DNA from: Flaccisagitta enflata
Taxonomy: Eukaryota; Chaetognatha; Sagittoidea; Aphragmophora
DNA: 64,000 nucleotides
Assembly: GCA_965153355.1 (NCBI GenBank)
Contig: OZ231126.1
Coordinates: forward strand, 95,108,001-95,172,000
Direction of reading: 5' to 3'
Part shown: positions 1 to 11,410 of the stretch, one piece after another
Layout: each line of letters begins with the position of its first letter
Position numbering within the stretch: position 1 is the first letter of the stretch
The notes under the pieces: model-generated
What the model saw: only the letters and a program-made list of their open reading frames with translations
Told to the model about the DNA's origin: nothing
Databases searched by the model: none
Program-made: the position numbers and the translations under genes

Positions 1-55
1 TTTACTGTTATCAATTTTGGGCGATTGCTCACCAAAATCTGACTGAAAGAATCGA

Positions 56-57
<2 letters not shown>

Positions 58-118
<61 letters not shown>
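58..118. repeat. (TC)n microsatellite
   Basis: A pure TC dinucleotide run of about 30 units. It is one of at least seven long CT/GA tracts in the window. Confidence 0.98.
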
Positions 119-120
<2 letters not shown>

Positions 121-924
121 ATTTCTTACCCCATTCTCCATTCACACTTACTTTTTTCTCTCCATTGTCTCTTCTCGACCTCTAACTCTCCTTACTAATC
201 CCCTGTCTGTCTGTCTGTCTGCTCCGTCTGTCTCGTCGGTCTGTCCCGGTGTTGCCCACCCGATATCGGTTCACGATGCAGGAAGGGGTCTCGGTTTGTC
301 TGTCCGGACACGGGTCGATTTTTGTGAGGTTATCCTTAACAGATAAGATTTGTTAGTTCCTTGAAATCTGACAGAGTGAGCAACTGTTCACTTCTCTTTT
401 CATTTTTTTTTGTGTGTAAATTTTGTAAATATTACAGTTGACTTACAGTTTTAAAATCCTGAGTTTTCATCACAAGTTGCAATGGAGGAGGTTGCCCTTT
501 GAGTCCTCCACGCAGGGATGTGTATAGTTAAGCAGCTTCTGCTTTTATTTCCGCCTCCAGTATGCTGAGGGGGGGATTTGCAACTGTTTTTAAGCCTACC
601 TCCATGATCTCCTAAACAGTTTTCTTTGGTGCTCTCTCAGACTATAAATCATCCTTCTCAGATCTCATGACAGCTCTCTCAAGCACAAAAATCTGAATGC
701 ATGAGGTATCTCATGGGGGTTCATAGTTCATCTCTACATATCTGAAGTAACAATCTGTTAAGTAGTTTTGTCGGCACTTAATCTTCGCATATTAATCTTC
801 ACATCCCTAAATTGAAAATAAAAGTTTGTCATATAATATTCAACATCTTTCTACTATGGAGAAATGGTTTATCCTTAGTCAAGAATTTGTTTTAACTCTT
901 AAGATTTGCCATGATAAGAAAAGT
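119..924. other. Gene-free stretch with a family E fragment
   Basis: No coding signal is visible. The stretch starts with a CTGT-rich low-complexity patch (about 200-245). A diverged end of the hAT-like family E lies at about 513-578: it begins CAGGGATGTGTATAGTT and is followed by a G run. The rest is AT-rich unique sequence. Confidence 0.6.
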
Positions 925-1320
925 GGAACAATATTCCTCACTATACCCAATAGAATAGGAAAAATTTGGGTATGAGAATGAAACATTATTTCCAAGCACT
1001 TCCTTTGGCATGTTGGGGCCCAATCTCTTTGGAAAATCAATTTGAACTTGATCTATGCACTCTGTCTTCAATGCTGTAGTTGTTATAGAATTGATTGCTG
1101 GAGTTATGACAGAAATTTGTTCCATAGTAATTCTATGCAACTACAGAATTATTGATGGAGTGCCTAGATCAGGTCCAAATTGATTTTCCAATGAGATTAG
1201 GCTCTAAATATGCAAGTAGAACATGAAAAGTGCATGGAAATAATATTTCATTTGAATGTCCAAATTGAGCTCACTCTAATTCCCAACTGAATAAAATAGA
1301 AGAAGGCCGTGAACCTTCAC
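925..1320. repeat. Dispersed repeat, second copy inside RBM39 intron
   Basis: AGTGGAACAATATTCCTCAC at about 925-945 and the stretch around 1280-1315 (CCCAACTGAATAAAATAGAA) both match, in inverted orientation, the segment 41915-41998 in an RBM39 intron. Family unknown; no coding potential seen. Confidence 0.55.
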
Positions 1321-1327
1321 TGAGTTG

Positions 1328-1830
1328 CTAGTCACAAGCTACGTGACTCCACACCCTTCTTTGTTGGTGGGTAGGTCAGTCGGTGGGTCAGTCAGTCAGT
1401 GGGTCAGTCTCTTTTTTATTCTTTTGCATTTTTAAGCTTTTTGGGCTACAGTAGAGGTAAACAGGAGTTGGTTCCTTTTTGGGAAAGCAGAAAAGCATCG
1501 TCGGAATTTTCAACCTAAGAAGTTTTGATAAAGCTTCGCAGTAAATTAGGCAAAAATGTTCAAATGTAATGAATTCCTGTCATTTATGGACATAATGATG
1601 TATGGGTAACTTTTTTTCGCCAAAAAAATTGTGTAAAAAATACGAGAGAGGAGGAAGCGTAGGAGAGGGGGTTATCATGGCTAAACCAGGTCGGGGTGAG
1701 GTAAGGTGAGCTACTCGTTCTGTCCCCACAGTCTGACAAGTCCAAATCTGCTTTTGTTTTTAGTCGCTGACACGCGACTACACCCTGCGGCATCAGTCGG
1801 TCCGTCGGTCCATCGGTCAGTGTATAATTG
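1328..1830 (+). repeat. Two family B fragments
   Basis: Two partial copies of the family B head: a degraded CTACGTGACTCCACACCC followed by GTCAGTCGG-type repeats (1328-1445), and CACGCGACTACACCCTG followed by GGTCCGTCGGTCCATCGGTC (1763-1830). The intervening 300 bases hold no recognisable gene. Confidence 0.55.
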
Positions 1831-2999
1831 TACCTAGAGAAGACAGAACAGAACAGGGCAAGACAGAGAGAGACAGAGTGAGAAGGAACTGTTCCAAGAC
1901 TTAGTAATAGGCATTTACAGCAAAACCTGGAAGTTTTTGTTAGTTGTTTAACTAGAATTCCTAGAAAACATTTCTGCGTCTTTCCATGCTTTTAGAGTGA
2001 TCAGGTTTCAATCCCAATTTTGAATTTTTTATCAACAACATACTTAAATTTTCATATCAAATATGAGGTAAAGGGTGTATTATATGCCATTCATGATAGT
2101 CATTAAGCTGCACTTTAGGAGTGCTAGAGGGGTAATGAATGAAAATAATCGATTAGAGCTCAAGGAGCTCTTAGTGTTAGGTAGTAATATTTGTCCATCT
2201 TTCACTTAGAATTAAACTAGAAAAATCTTAAACAAAAGCTAAAACCGAATTTGAGTTTGGCGCCAAAAACTAGCCTCGCTTATACAACGCCAAACCCCCA
2301 AGGCCAGAATGAGTGATGGATGAAAAAAAAATTTTCAGCGTATGAAAATATAGGTCGCCGACCCCCTTTAGATACCTTAAAAAGGCCAACCAAGCATTTG
2401 GCAGGAGCAGTACCATTAACCACCCGTAAACAGCGAAAAAGCGGTAAACTGACCTTCCGACGACATGGCAGGTTATTGAATGCGCGTGCAACGGCAATAT
2501 GACAGTTTTGAAAGTATGCTTATGAGAATACTAGTTCCTTCAACACTGACTGTAAGAAACACTGACTGTAAGAAATAAAACAGATGTGACAGATGTGACA
2601 CTGACTGTAAGAAATAAAACAGATGTGACGAATAAGTTTGAGCACTGCTGTCAAGCGATGTGCCTTGGAAGGAAAGTGGTAAGTGCAAATTCTCCAACTT
2701 TTGGACAGCCTTGTCGTCTTTAAATTGGAACACGTCGAGGAGATTGGTAGCGTGCCAACAGTCGTGTATCTCTCCTTCCCGGTAAACGGTAGCCTGTATC
2801 TCTCAGAAGTATCTCCCTGGTAGAAAGGTTATAAATCTGATTCAATAGATGACAACTTACTTTTCTTTGACATCCTGAGTAAAGTTGCTGTTGATAACTG
2901 TGGACGAATTATTGTTGTCGCTGTCACCAAGAGTGACGTCAGTGTTCTCTGCCATTCCATTTGATGTAGCTGGTTCTTCACTTGACACTGACAATAATG

Positions 3000-3004
<5 letters not shown>
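1831..3004. other. Gene-free stretch with a short tandem repeat
   Basis: Nothing coding is recognisable. At 2536-2630 the words ACACTGACTGTAAGAA and ATAAAACAGATGTGAC recur in tandem. The remainder is unique AT-rich sequence. Confidence 0.6.

Positions 3005-3008
<4 letters not shown>

Positions 3009-3058
<50 letters not shown>
3009..3058. repeat. (GA)n microsatellite
   Basis: A pure AG run of 25 units. Reading frames through it give only Ser-Leu repeats on the minus strand. Confidence 0.97.
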
Positions 3059-3061
<3 letters not shown>

Positions 3062-3175
3062 GAGAGAAGAAAAGTGTAAAAACAAAACCGAAGACCTACC
3101 TCATGATTAAGATGACGTAGTAAGTAGTGCAGTGAGGCCCAAGTATTACGAAGACCTCTTTGCGAAATAGACAAC

Positions 3176-3482
3176 CGAGAGAGAGAGAGAGAGAGAGAGA
3201 AAGAAAGTGAGAGAGAGAAAAAGTGAGAGAGAGAGAAAGTGAGAGAGAGAAAAAGAGAAGAGAAAGTGAGAGAGAGAGAAAGTAGAAGAGAAAGCGAGAG
3301 AAAGAGAGAGAGAAAGGGCGAGAGAGAAAGTGAGAGAGAGAAAGTGAGAGAGAAAGTAGAGAGAGAGAGAGAGAGAGAGAAAGTAAGAGAGAGAGAAAAG
3401 TGAGAGAGAAAGTAGAGAGAGAGAGAAAAGTGAGAGAGAGAGAGAGAAAGTGAGAAAGTGAGAGAGAGAGAGAGAAAGTGAG
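3176..3482. repeat. GA-rich imperfect microsatellite
   Basis: GAGAGA runs interrupted by AAGTGAG and AAAG words over about 300 bases, an older and more degenerate purine tract than its neighbour at 3009. Confidence 0.95.
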
Positions 3483-3698
3483 TGTGAGTGTGAAAGACAA
3501 TGGAGTGAACGATTGGAGACAATGGAGTGAAAGAGAGAAAACTAGTAATGTGAGGTTACAATTTTGTCAGACAGGTGGGAAGGGGCGTACCACCCCCCTT
3601 CACACACCCATACAAAGACGGTGAATATGCGCGTTCCAGTATTTGACCAATGGACGCACCCACGGACCCCGACTAAAAACTGTTGGATCCAAAATTGC
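3483..3698. other. Short unique spacer
   Basis: Unique sequence between the purine tract and a family B copy; no gene or signal recognised. Confidence 0.5.
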
Positions 3699-3902
3699 TT
3701 TTTAGTCGCGTGCACGCGACTCTACAACCCGCTTTGTTGGTCCGTCCCTCTGTTGGTCCCTTGGTCTGTCCGTCACATTTTATTTTTTTCTGGTTTTTGC
3801 GGCTTATGGCCTCACCGCTCTTGCCCAAATGATATAGTGATCTCAAATACGGCTCCTGCCCACCCGCACGCGACTGGGGTAGCCGTGTATCTGGCCTTGT
3901 TT
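3699..3902 (+). mobile_element. Family B short dispersed element
   Basis: A nearly full copy. The head is TTTAGTCGCGTGCACGCGAC followed by CTCTACAACCCGC, a tract of TGGTCCGTCC-type tetranucleotide repeats, an internal CTCACCGCTCTTGCCC, and the tail CACGCGACTGGGGTAGCCGT...GGCCTTGTT. Best compared with the reversed copy at 37196-37388. No coding capacity is visible, so it would be non-autonomous. Family assignment beyond that is unknown. Confidence 0.65.
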
Positions 3903-4436
3903 CATTGTATCCTAACTTAAACAGCTGGCAGTGAACCCCGATTGTTGTAAATTACTTGCATTCAAGTTTTTAGGTTTTAAATATATGTTCAAGGAGTAAT
4001 GTGACCCTTCAGGGGATCTTCTAAGCATATTATAATAAATGATATACTGTTGAACCCCGCTCCACCAGTTCCAATTTTAACGGAATTCCACTTAAAATAG
4101 AATTTCTTGGTCCTTTGGACTCATTTTCTTTTATTTCCTTCATTAGCTATACTAGAATTCCGCCTATAACAGATAAAATTCTTTGGTCCCCTGAAATCCG
4201 TTGGAGCATCATTTAACTGTACTGTCCTTTGGATGTTTCAACTGTTATCCAAGCTATTCTTGGATTGACCTGCTGTCTGCTTGGTGCTTGCCATCATCAA
4301 ATTTATCGCGATAGAATCCTGGTATAGGTCTCTAAAGATTGAAATTCTTTTAGAAAAATCAATTCATTACATGTGAAAATATAGATTGACTACAGTACAA
4401 TGGGAGCAAGACGACCTAGACTGGAGGACAGGCCTG
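3903..4436. other. Gene-free stretch
   Basis: Unique AT-rich DNA. ACTACAGTACAATGGGAGCA at 4389-4408 has an inverted relative near 9850-9870. No gene is seen. Confidence 0.55.
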
Positions 4437-4439
4437 TAT

Positions 4440-4716
4440 ATTGTTCAACATCCCCCCCCCCTGGTAGGGGGGGAATAATCAAAGGGTTTGGAGATGGGGG
4501 GAAAATGTCAGGGGAAAAAAAAGTGTGACCAACCAACCGACCAACCAACCAACGGACAAAGTGGGTTGTAGAGTTGCGTGCACGCGACTAAAAACACTGT
4601 TTTATTGCCATATAGGGAGGAAAATCATATTCTTTAATAAGACGCATCGCGTTGCGGGGAAGAAAATCACAGGCAGGGGGGGCGGAATCAATCAAAGATC
4701 ATAGAACTATATGTAG
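4440..4716 (-). mobile_element. Family E (hAT-like) copy, reversed, with a family B piece inside
   Basis: Read on the minus strand this carries the family E order: GATTGATTCC and a C run, then GATTTTCTTCCCCGCAACGC, CGATGCGTC and AAAACAGTG, matching 29113-29440 and 50483-50665. The expected terminus appears as CATAGAACTATATGTAG at about 4700-4716. A reversed family B head (CCAACCAACCGACC then AGAGTTGCGTGCACGCGACT, 4530-4590) interrupts it. Confidence 0.55.
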
Positions 4717-4849
4717 CTAGGTGGGTCAGTCAATACAGATTTGGACGTACATACTATACATCCCTGCTAGGGGGTAATTCTAAATATTTTGATTTTATTT
4801 GATTCAAGAACAATGCCAGTTATATGGTTACCCTTATCGCATGTGGGTG

Positions 4850-4927
4850 GGCAGGGGTAATGGAAAAAGTCATTTGGGCGGTAACAGTGAGCTTAACAAG
4901 GCCAACACCTATAAGTCGCGTGCAGGT
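4850..4927 (-). repeat. Family B fragment
   Basis: TGGGTGGGCAGGGG...CATTTGGGCGG...TAAGTCGCGTGCAGG is a partial family B copy in reverse orientation. Confidence 0.5.
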
Positions 4928-4929
4928 TA

Positions 4930-5128
4930 TAAATAGCTTAAGATGACTTAAATTGAGTTTAAATAACTCTAGGTGACCTGAAATGACTTAAAATGACTTA
5001 AAATGACTTTAATGACCTTATTGACTTTAGTGACTTAATATAACTTAAGATGACTTAAAATGACTTAGAATTACTTAAAAAGACTTAAAATCACTTAGAA
5101 TGACTTATAATGACTTATAATGGCATTT
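4930..5128. repeat. GACTTAAAAT short tandem array
   Basis: About 200 bases of imperfect 10-11 bp units (GACTTAAAAT, GACTTATAAT, GACTTTAAT). It sits between family B fragments. Confidence 0.85.
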
Positions 5129-5139
5129 GGAAAGGAGCT

Positions 5140-5545
5140 GTGAGCCCAACAAGGCTGGATACACGGCTACCCTAGTCGCGTGTGGGTGGGCAGGAGCAGT
5201 CCTGGAGAAGGTCACTAGGGCATCTGGGCAGGAGCTGTATGCTCAATTAGCTCAAAAACGCCAAAAAAGTAAAAACCAACCAACAGCCGGACTGACATAG
5301 CGGGGTGTAGAGTCGCATAGCACACGACTAAAAAGCTTAAAGACACCAAAAAAGTAAAAAGGGGACCAACCAACCGACTGACCAACCAACCGACAGACCG
5401 ACAAAGCGGGTTGTAGAGTCGCGTAGCACGCAAACACGACTAAAAAGTTCATTAACGTCAAAAAAATAAAAGGGGATTGTCTAATCAACCAACTAACCCA
5501 CAAACGGACAAAGAGGTAAGGTTGCATATCATGCTACTAAAAATT
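5140..5545 (-). repeat. Cluster of reversed family B copies
   Basis: One nearly whole reversed copy (5147-5335: AAGGCTGGATACACGGCTAC ... CGGGGTGTAGAGTCGCAT...CACGACTAAAAA) is followed by two partial units ending in CGACTAAAAA (5340-5443) and CTACTAAAAA (5455-5545). Each carries a GACCAACCAACCGAC-type tetranucleotide tract. This is a head-to-tail run of 3' parts. Confidence 0.6.
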
Positions 5546-6400
5546 TAGGATTTATAATAATTAAAAGTTGTTCTATTGAGTGAATTTATCTGCTCCTTCC
5601 AAACTTAAGATTGTGACTTGACTTCCTCAAGACTTCATTTTTCAATATTCTAACTTATTTATTATATAAGGTGAAAAATTGCATATTATTCGCAGTTTGG
5701 GACTGTGATTTTGAAGCTAGGTTTGTATGTTTTATGGAAGTTTTGAATTTGTATAATTGTTTTTGTCCCCGACAAACAGTTTTTGTCGGTGACTATGAAG
5801 TAACGGTGACACGTAGTCTGTTGTTTGTCAGTCTGTTGTCGTTTAAAACCTTCTCATATCTTTTGAACAAGACTTCAAAAGTTCATGAAACATTACCAGT
5901 GTCATTTTTATGTCAATGGGAGCTTGTGTACCAATTTTCAGAAAAATTCATTAAATTTTACTACCCTTTGCTTATTATTTTTGTAGTAATATTTTACTGG
6001 ACTTAGGCAATTTACATAGGTAGAGGGTTGTAAAACTGCGTGAATTTTTTTCTAATTTGGTACACAAGTAGAGGGTAGTGAATAAACAACCCCCGCAAAA
6101 CACAAATTAAATGTTAAGTCTGGTTTATGAGTTATTAGCTTATTTATGTAGTAATGTTACTAGGACTTATGCAGTTTACATATTAGGCTGGGCCCACGAT
6201 GACGAATTGATAAACACTCTTGCTCCAAGCACTTTTCATGTTCCTATGATGAAATTAGAGTCATATCTATTTGTAAAATCAATTCTGACAAAATTTCGCC
6301 AGACCGTCATTGTGATATGTCCAGTGCATTTTACAGAAAAAAATGCCATTTTTTTCATTTTTCAAATAATTGTTCCCTGAAGACATGGCGTTTGCTCGGG
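5546..6400. repeat. Family F AT-rich dispersed block
   Basis: From about 5830 the sequence matches the blocks at 8905-9090, 22170-22660 and 35680-36165. Shared words include AGTTCATGAAACATTACCAG, ACTACCCTTTGC, TTTTTGTAGTAATATT, AATTTACATAGG and TCTGGTTTATGAGTTATTAG. No open frame of family type runs through it. Bases 5546-5830 are unique. Confidence 0.7.
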
Positions 6401-6404
6401 TATA

Positions 6405-6700
<296 letters not shown>

Positions 6701-6767
6701 CAGATGTGTATTGACCTTGCCTATCCAAACGACTGAATGGACAGTGTGTAGTTGAGCTTGAGGCTTG

Positions 6768-7282
6768 AGACCTGATGGGCAGGCTTTAGGCACATGGAAC
6801 AGATTTGAGGCCTGCAGGACTGATTCGAGGTCTTTAAGTTATAATTAGAGTGTTAATTAGAGGGCTTGGAGGTCCAAAGTTTGGGGGGAGGGGCGGAAGC
6901 ACGGACATTTGTAAACTCACCCCTGTGTTCTACAGGATATTGGTATTTTGGGCCGCTGCCCAAAGACAACAGTCAACGAGTCATCCAAGGATCGCACATG
7001 GTCAGTGATACCTGTTGCCCTGCTTGGAGTTTAGAGGTGATGAGGCGAGGTGAGAGCAGGGCAGCGGCTTCAAAGGGCCGATGTCCTGTAGAACACAGTG
7101 GCGAAACGTTACATGAATTTAAACCTGAGAGGGCGGATTTTAGACCTGAGAGAGCTGATACCAGGCTTGGGAGGGCTAATTTCAGGTCTGGGGGGCTTTT
7201 TTTTTTTGTGTACAGACATAACGGTTCACCCCCATGTTCCACAGGACATCGGCCCTTTGGGTCCGCTGCTCAAAAAGCGTAT
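6768..7282. mobile_element. Family A1 elements, degenerate and partly duplicated
   Basis: Degenerate GATTTGAGGCCTG units (6768-6880) are followed by an end CCTGTGTTCTACAGG...GGGCCGCTGCCC (6925-6962). Then comes an opposed end GGATCGCACATGGTCAGTG...GAGCAGGGCAGCGGC...GTCCTGTAGAACACAG (6990-7100), a short array (7120-7195) and a closing inverted end CCACAGGACATCGGCCC (7238-7258). It is therefore at least one complete inverted-ended unit. Confidence 0.7.
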
Positions 7283-7984
7283 TGCACAATTACATGAAGA
7301 ATGAATGAAGATAAAGAATGAAGATAAAGAATGAATACAATCATGAGCAGAACACGTCGAATTTGAGGATGATCATTACAAGACGAGATGGAGGAAAAGA
7401 GAAAGGAGAAAGAGTAGAAGGAGAAGGAGGAATGGATGTGTGCTGGCAAGTTGTCTTTTTATAAAAGTATTTTCATATTCAAATACCCGCCAGACAGAGT
7501 GGTGAACTACTTAAACAAATTAATGATCTCACGAGTGACGATTTGACACAAATATATTGCATGGACGATGTAGCAAGCAAGAATTCTTGACGGTCTAAAA
7601 CAATTTTTTCTTTTTGGAACTGGTGGAAGTCCTACACCTATGGGGTTACCATCGATGAAGAAGAGCAGAAGCAAATCAGCTTAATGACCAATTTGAGGAT
7701 GCTAATTCCTTAGATCTTACTAAACACCCTTATCTCGACCTTTGACAAGTAGTAGAAGATTCGTCGAGTTTTCAAAAAGCTGGTGGGCTATGGTGCGAGT
7801 CAAAACCCTTAAAATAGATACTCCTTTGAATACACAACATGTAGAGCAACTCATGCGAATCACCGCAAAGGCGGGTAACAAGCCAGCAAGGCTGTAATAT
7901 CTAGAAAAGTATCCAAGCCAAGGGAAAACTGCGCATGCAAGGCGGACAAATTCGAAAATAAAAAAAAAAAACAACAAACAGCTA
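7283..7984. other. Gene-free stretch with short protein-like segments
   Basis: No complete frame is seen. A segment at about 7480-7590 reads in one + frame as a plausible short peptide (GELLKQINDLTSDDLTQIYC) before a stop, and 7815-7900 gives another. These could be remnants of a decayed mobile-element protein, but no family motif is present, so I do not call a gene. Confidence 0.3.
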
Positions 7985-8171
7985 ACAACAACAACAACAA
8001 CAACAATGACGATGACAATGACGATGATGACAGTGAAGACGACAACAACGATGTGGAATCTCACACCAAAGGACCCGGTGCGCGGTGGTGCCGCCCATGT
8101 GGTGGGTCAACTGGCCTTTATAAAGCCTTCAAACCGCGTTCCAAAATCTTCCTGGTGATTCCGTGGGCTAT

Positions 8172-8217
<46 letters not shown>

Positions 8218-8430
8218 ACGACGACAACAACGACAACGACGACAATAGCAACAACAACAACAACAACAACCACGACAACAACAACGACGACGACAATGAC
8301 GACGACGACGACGACAATGACAACGACAACAACAACGACGACCAAAATTACCACAGCAGCAGCAGCGGAAGCAGAAGCAGATATGAATACAGCTGTGATA
8401 ACGCCACAAACCAAATCAATATCCATGAAG

Positions 8431-8488
<58 letters not shown>

Positions 8489-8490
8489 GT
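7985..8490. repeat. (CAA)n / (ACG)n trinucleotide repeats
   Basis: Three blocks of CAA repeats (7988-8010, 8170-8215, 8431-8488) are joined by mixed AAC/ACG/GAC triplets. All six frames are open because the period is 3, giving poly-Thr, poly-Asn and poly-Gln. Flanking frames end at once, so this is treated as repeat, not gene. Confidence 0.9.
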
Positions 8491-9140
8491 CGCCTATGGA
8501 ACGACATGCAACATTGGAAAGATCAAGCACAAAATATTCTTGTTATTCCTTAATTGTTTATGTCTCAAGCTTGAAAGCTGTAATTGTTGTATTCAGTGAA
8601 TGGATTTTTTATGTTTTTATGTTTAAAGTTTTTAAAAGAAATGTATTCCACGATCATAAGACTATCTCCCATCTGAGGTCGTCAGTTCACTAAACGATTT
8701 GGTGTTGGAAGAAGACAAGTGAAAAAAAAGTGATTTTTTGCTTCAAAACTGCAATTTTGAACCCGATGACGGTCTGAGAAGATTATGTAGGAATTGATTA
8801 TGCGAGTAGACTGGGCTCTAATTATACATGTAGAAAATGAAAATCACTTGGAGTAAGCGATATTTTGAAATCGCAAAAATGAGCCCAGCCTATTACATAG
8901 GCAAAGTATAGTAAAGTTATGTGAATTTTTTTTTTAATTTGGTATACAAGTAAAGGATATTAATTAAACAGCCCCTTCAAAATTCAAGTTAAATCTGAAG
9001 TCTGGTTTATAAGATATTAGCTTATTAATGTAGTAATATGTTATTAGGACTTAAGCAATTTATATAGAAGGTTGGTGTTGATGATTTTTTTTAATTGCTC
9101 ATTCATTACATTTTGATATTTTTTCTTTAGGTTTGCCATC
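8491..9140. other. Unique DNA followed by a family F block
   Basis: 8500-8900 is unique AT-rich DNA. 8905-9090 matches family F (GGTATACAAGTAAAGGATAT, TCTGGTTTATAAGATATTAG). It leads into TTTGCCATCATGGATTTCAA, the junction module that precedes the 19-bp array here and at 22780. Confidence 0.6.
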
Positions 9141-9452
9141 ATGGATTTCAAGATTCATCTTCATCTACTGTCATCATCTTTAGCTACTGTCATCATCTTT
9201 AGCTACTGTCATCATCTTCAGCTACTGTCATCATCTTCAGCTACTGTCATCATCTTCAACTACTGTCATTTTCTTCAGCTACCGTCATCATCTTCAACTA
9301 CTGTCATTTTCTTCAACTACTGTCACTATTTTCAACTACTGTCATCATCATTAACTATTGTCATCATCTTCAATTGCTGTCATCAGCTTTAACTACGGTT
9401 ATAATCTTTAACTAATGTCATCATCTTCAACTACTGTCATTATCTTCAACAT
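9141..9452 (+). repeat. 19-bp minisatellite, short copy
   Basis: About 16 units of TCATCTTCAACTACTGTCA and variants, with the same unit and orientation as the long array at 22797-24035. The period is not a multiple of three, so the apparent frame is not protein coding. Confidence 0.93.
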
Positions 9453-9560
9453 TAAAAAAAATTTGGAAAATTTTTAAAAAAATTTTTTGAACCTTTTTTT
9501 TTTTTTTTTGGAAATTTTTTTTTTTTTTTTGGAAATTTTTTCTGAATTTTTTTATAATTA
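9453..9560. repeat. A/T-run block after the 19-bp array
   Basis: Alternating runs of A and T (GGAAATTTTTTTTTT type). It is equivalent to the blocks at 24040-24200, 36165-36365 and 49005-49090 and is a constant neighbour of the minisatellite modules. Confidence 0.85.
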
Positions 9561-10540
9561 CTTTTTCTTTATTTTATTTCTTTTTTAAGAGATTTTTTTT
9601 GTCATGTATCTTCTCAAGTCGCGTTTTTTAAAGCAATAGTTGTAAAACCTAAAAAAAAGATTCGATTGAGCTGATTGTTTTAAATGAATGAAATTTTTTG
9701 CCCAATCTGATAAGTGAAAACCTTGAAAAAGCAAGTCACAAGTTTGAAAAAAAACAAAAACATTTGCTTATTAAAATAACTTTTGATTAACATGAAACTT
9801 TTTGTAAATCAAATTAGATTAGAATACCTCCTCCTGTCTAGGACATCTTTGCTCCCATTGTACTGTAGAACTTTGAATTGCCAAAATGGCCGTCTGAAAT
9901 GAACACCTCATTGACCTTAACACCCCTGACATAATTAGGCGAACTGGGAACATATGCCCTAGAGGGTGAAATATTGGCCCAAGCTCTGCAAGATTTGACA
10001 TAGAGATAGCTAAAATGTCATATTTTAACACAGTAGAGCAACATACGGGGATTATTCACTGGTAGAAGGGTGAGAAAGTGATAAGTAAGAAATGGCAAAT
10101 CAGATTGTGACGGATTTTCCCAGAAATATTTTTTAAAAAAGATGGCACAACCCTACAGCTACTTTTTCGCAGCCTATACCCAAGTTTTTTGGCCTTTGAT
10201 ATCTAAAAACCCATTCTGTAATAAAACTAAGAGAGGAGGTCAAAGAAATGGGCAGGGGCAGCCCTTGATGCTAAAAAAATGTGCAATAAGAAACTTGGTA
10301 ATAATGGATAAAGTGGAACTGTCTTTTATCAGAGAATTGGATTTCAACCTATTCTTTTTGGTAATTTTGGCTGAACTTGGACGGCATTTCCCAATTCCCA
10401 AAGTACCATTTAAATCACTTTGTCAGTGTCAAATACATGAAATTCAACCCCAGTTCGCCTAATTTTGTCAGGGGTGTTATCCAAGTTTTCTTAAAATCTG
10501 TGGTGTAAATATTCTCTGAATTAGCTTTCATTTTGATCTA
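9561..10540. repeat. Unique DNA with a long-spaced inverted repeat
   Basis: ACACCCCTGACATAATTAGG at 9920-9939 (arm to 9948) is mirrored by 10448-10477, about 28 of 30 positions pairing, 500 bases apart. Other parts of the interval pair weakly. This looks like an old foldback element; no gene is recognised. Confidence 0.5.
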
Positions 10541-10555
10541 CCGTATTTTTTTGGC

Positions 10556-10607
10556 GGTTGCTAGGGAGCATCAGAGCTGTTACACATGGTTACGCTCCCT
10601 AGCAACA
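10556..10607. repeat. Hairpin with 13-bp arms
   Basis: GTTGCTAGGGAGC and GCTCCCTAGCAAC flank a 20-base loop; the arms are perfect. Function unknown. Confidence 0.75.
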
Positions 10608-11025
10608 GCTAAACGAGCAATATTTTTATAGAACTTACTGTAGGAAAGTTGTGGCAAATTTTATTTTTAAAAATGTTCCCTAAAAAATTTTTTCAAAATA
10701 TTGATATTTAAGCGTGAATATATATGTGTTTCCATAGCAACCAACACCCATAGGCAACAAAGCTTTCTTTTATTAGTCTATATTCCAAATATCAGTTTCT
10801 TAACTTTATTTATTTTCCTGTAATGAATTCCCCCGTATTTCCAAGTCTAGACGACATCTACTGTAGTAAAGGCATGAGCTGTAGCTTGAACTAATCTGCT
10901 TGAATTTGGTCCTGAAAGATACCTTGGCGTATACACATAACTCTGTTCATCTCATTAACCAGAATTTTGAACTTCTTAGGGGCCCCCATAAAAGTCCTTA
11001 ATGAGTATTTTTTTTGAAAAAAAAA
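10608..11025. other. Gene-free stretch
   Basis: Unique AT-rich DNA with no gene, RNA or repeat signature recognised. Confidence 0.5.
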
Positions 11026-11410
11026 GTGGGGTGCAATCGATAGGAAATTGTTTGAGTTGCCTAGATCCAAAATCTTGTATTTTCATTTTTTTTTTTAAAA
11101 ACTTAAAAATTTTTGTGTCGTGTGTCGAGGACTTAAAAATAAAACATAAAATATTTCTTTAAAGAATGGTTATTAAATGTGAGATGCAATCAATAGCAAA
11201 TTGTTTGATTCGCCTTGATCTAAAATCTTGTATTTTCACTTTTTTTTAAAAAAAACTTGAAAGAATTTTGTGTCGCGCGTTGGGGACTAAAAAAAAACAC
11301 AAAATATTTTTTTGAAAAATGGTTTTAAAAAGTGGGGTGCAATCAAAAGGAAATTGTTTGATTTGCCTAGATCCAAAATCCTGTAACCTTACTTTTCAAA
11401 AAAAAATTTG
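11026..11410 (+). repeat. 153-bp tandem repeat, about 2.5 copies
   Basis: GTGGGGTGCAATCGATAGG at 11026, GTGAGATGCAATCAATAGC at 11179 and GTGGGGTGCAATCAAAAGG at 11332 are spaced exactly 153 bases apart. The units share TTTGTGTCG and CTAGATCCAAAATC. The third copy is cut short near 11410. Confidence 0.88.

Noticed and set aside
2857-3522. 221-codon Ser/Leu-rich minus-strand frame
   Set aside because: It is a translation of GA-rich microsatellite; both frames of the tract are open.
7440-7990. A decayed retroelement protein
   Set aside because: Only short peptides between stops are seen, without reverse transcriptase, integrase or transposase motifs.
8053-8693. Long overlapping frames with poly-Thr, poly-Asn and poly-Gln
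   Set aside because: They run through a triplet repeat that keeps all frames open. No frame extends into a recognisable domain on either side.
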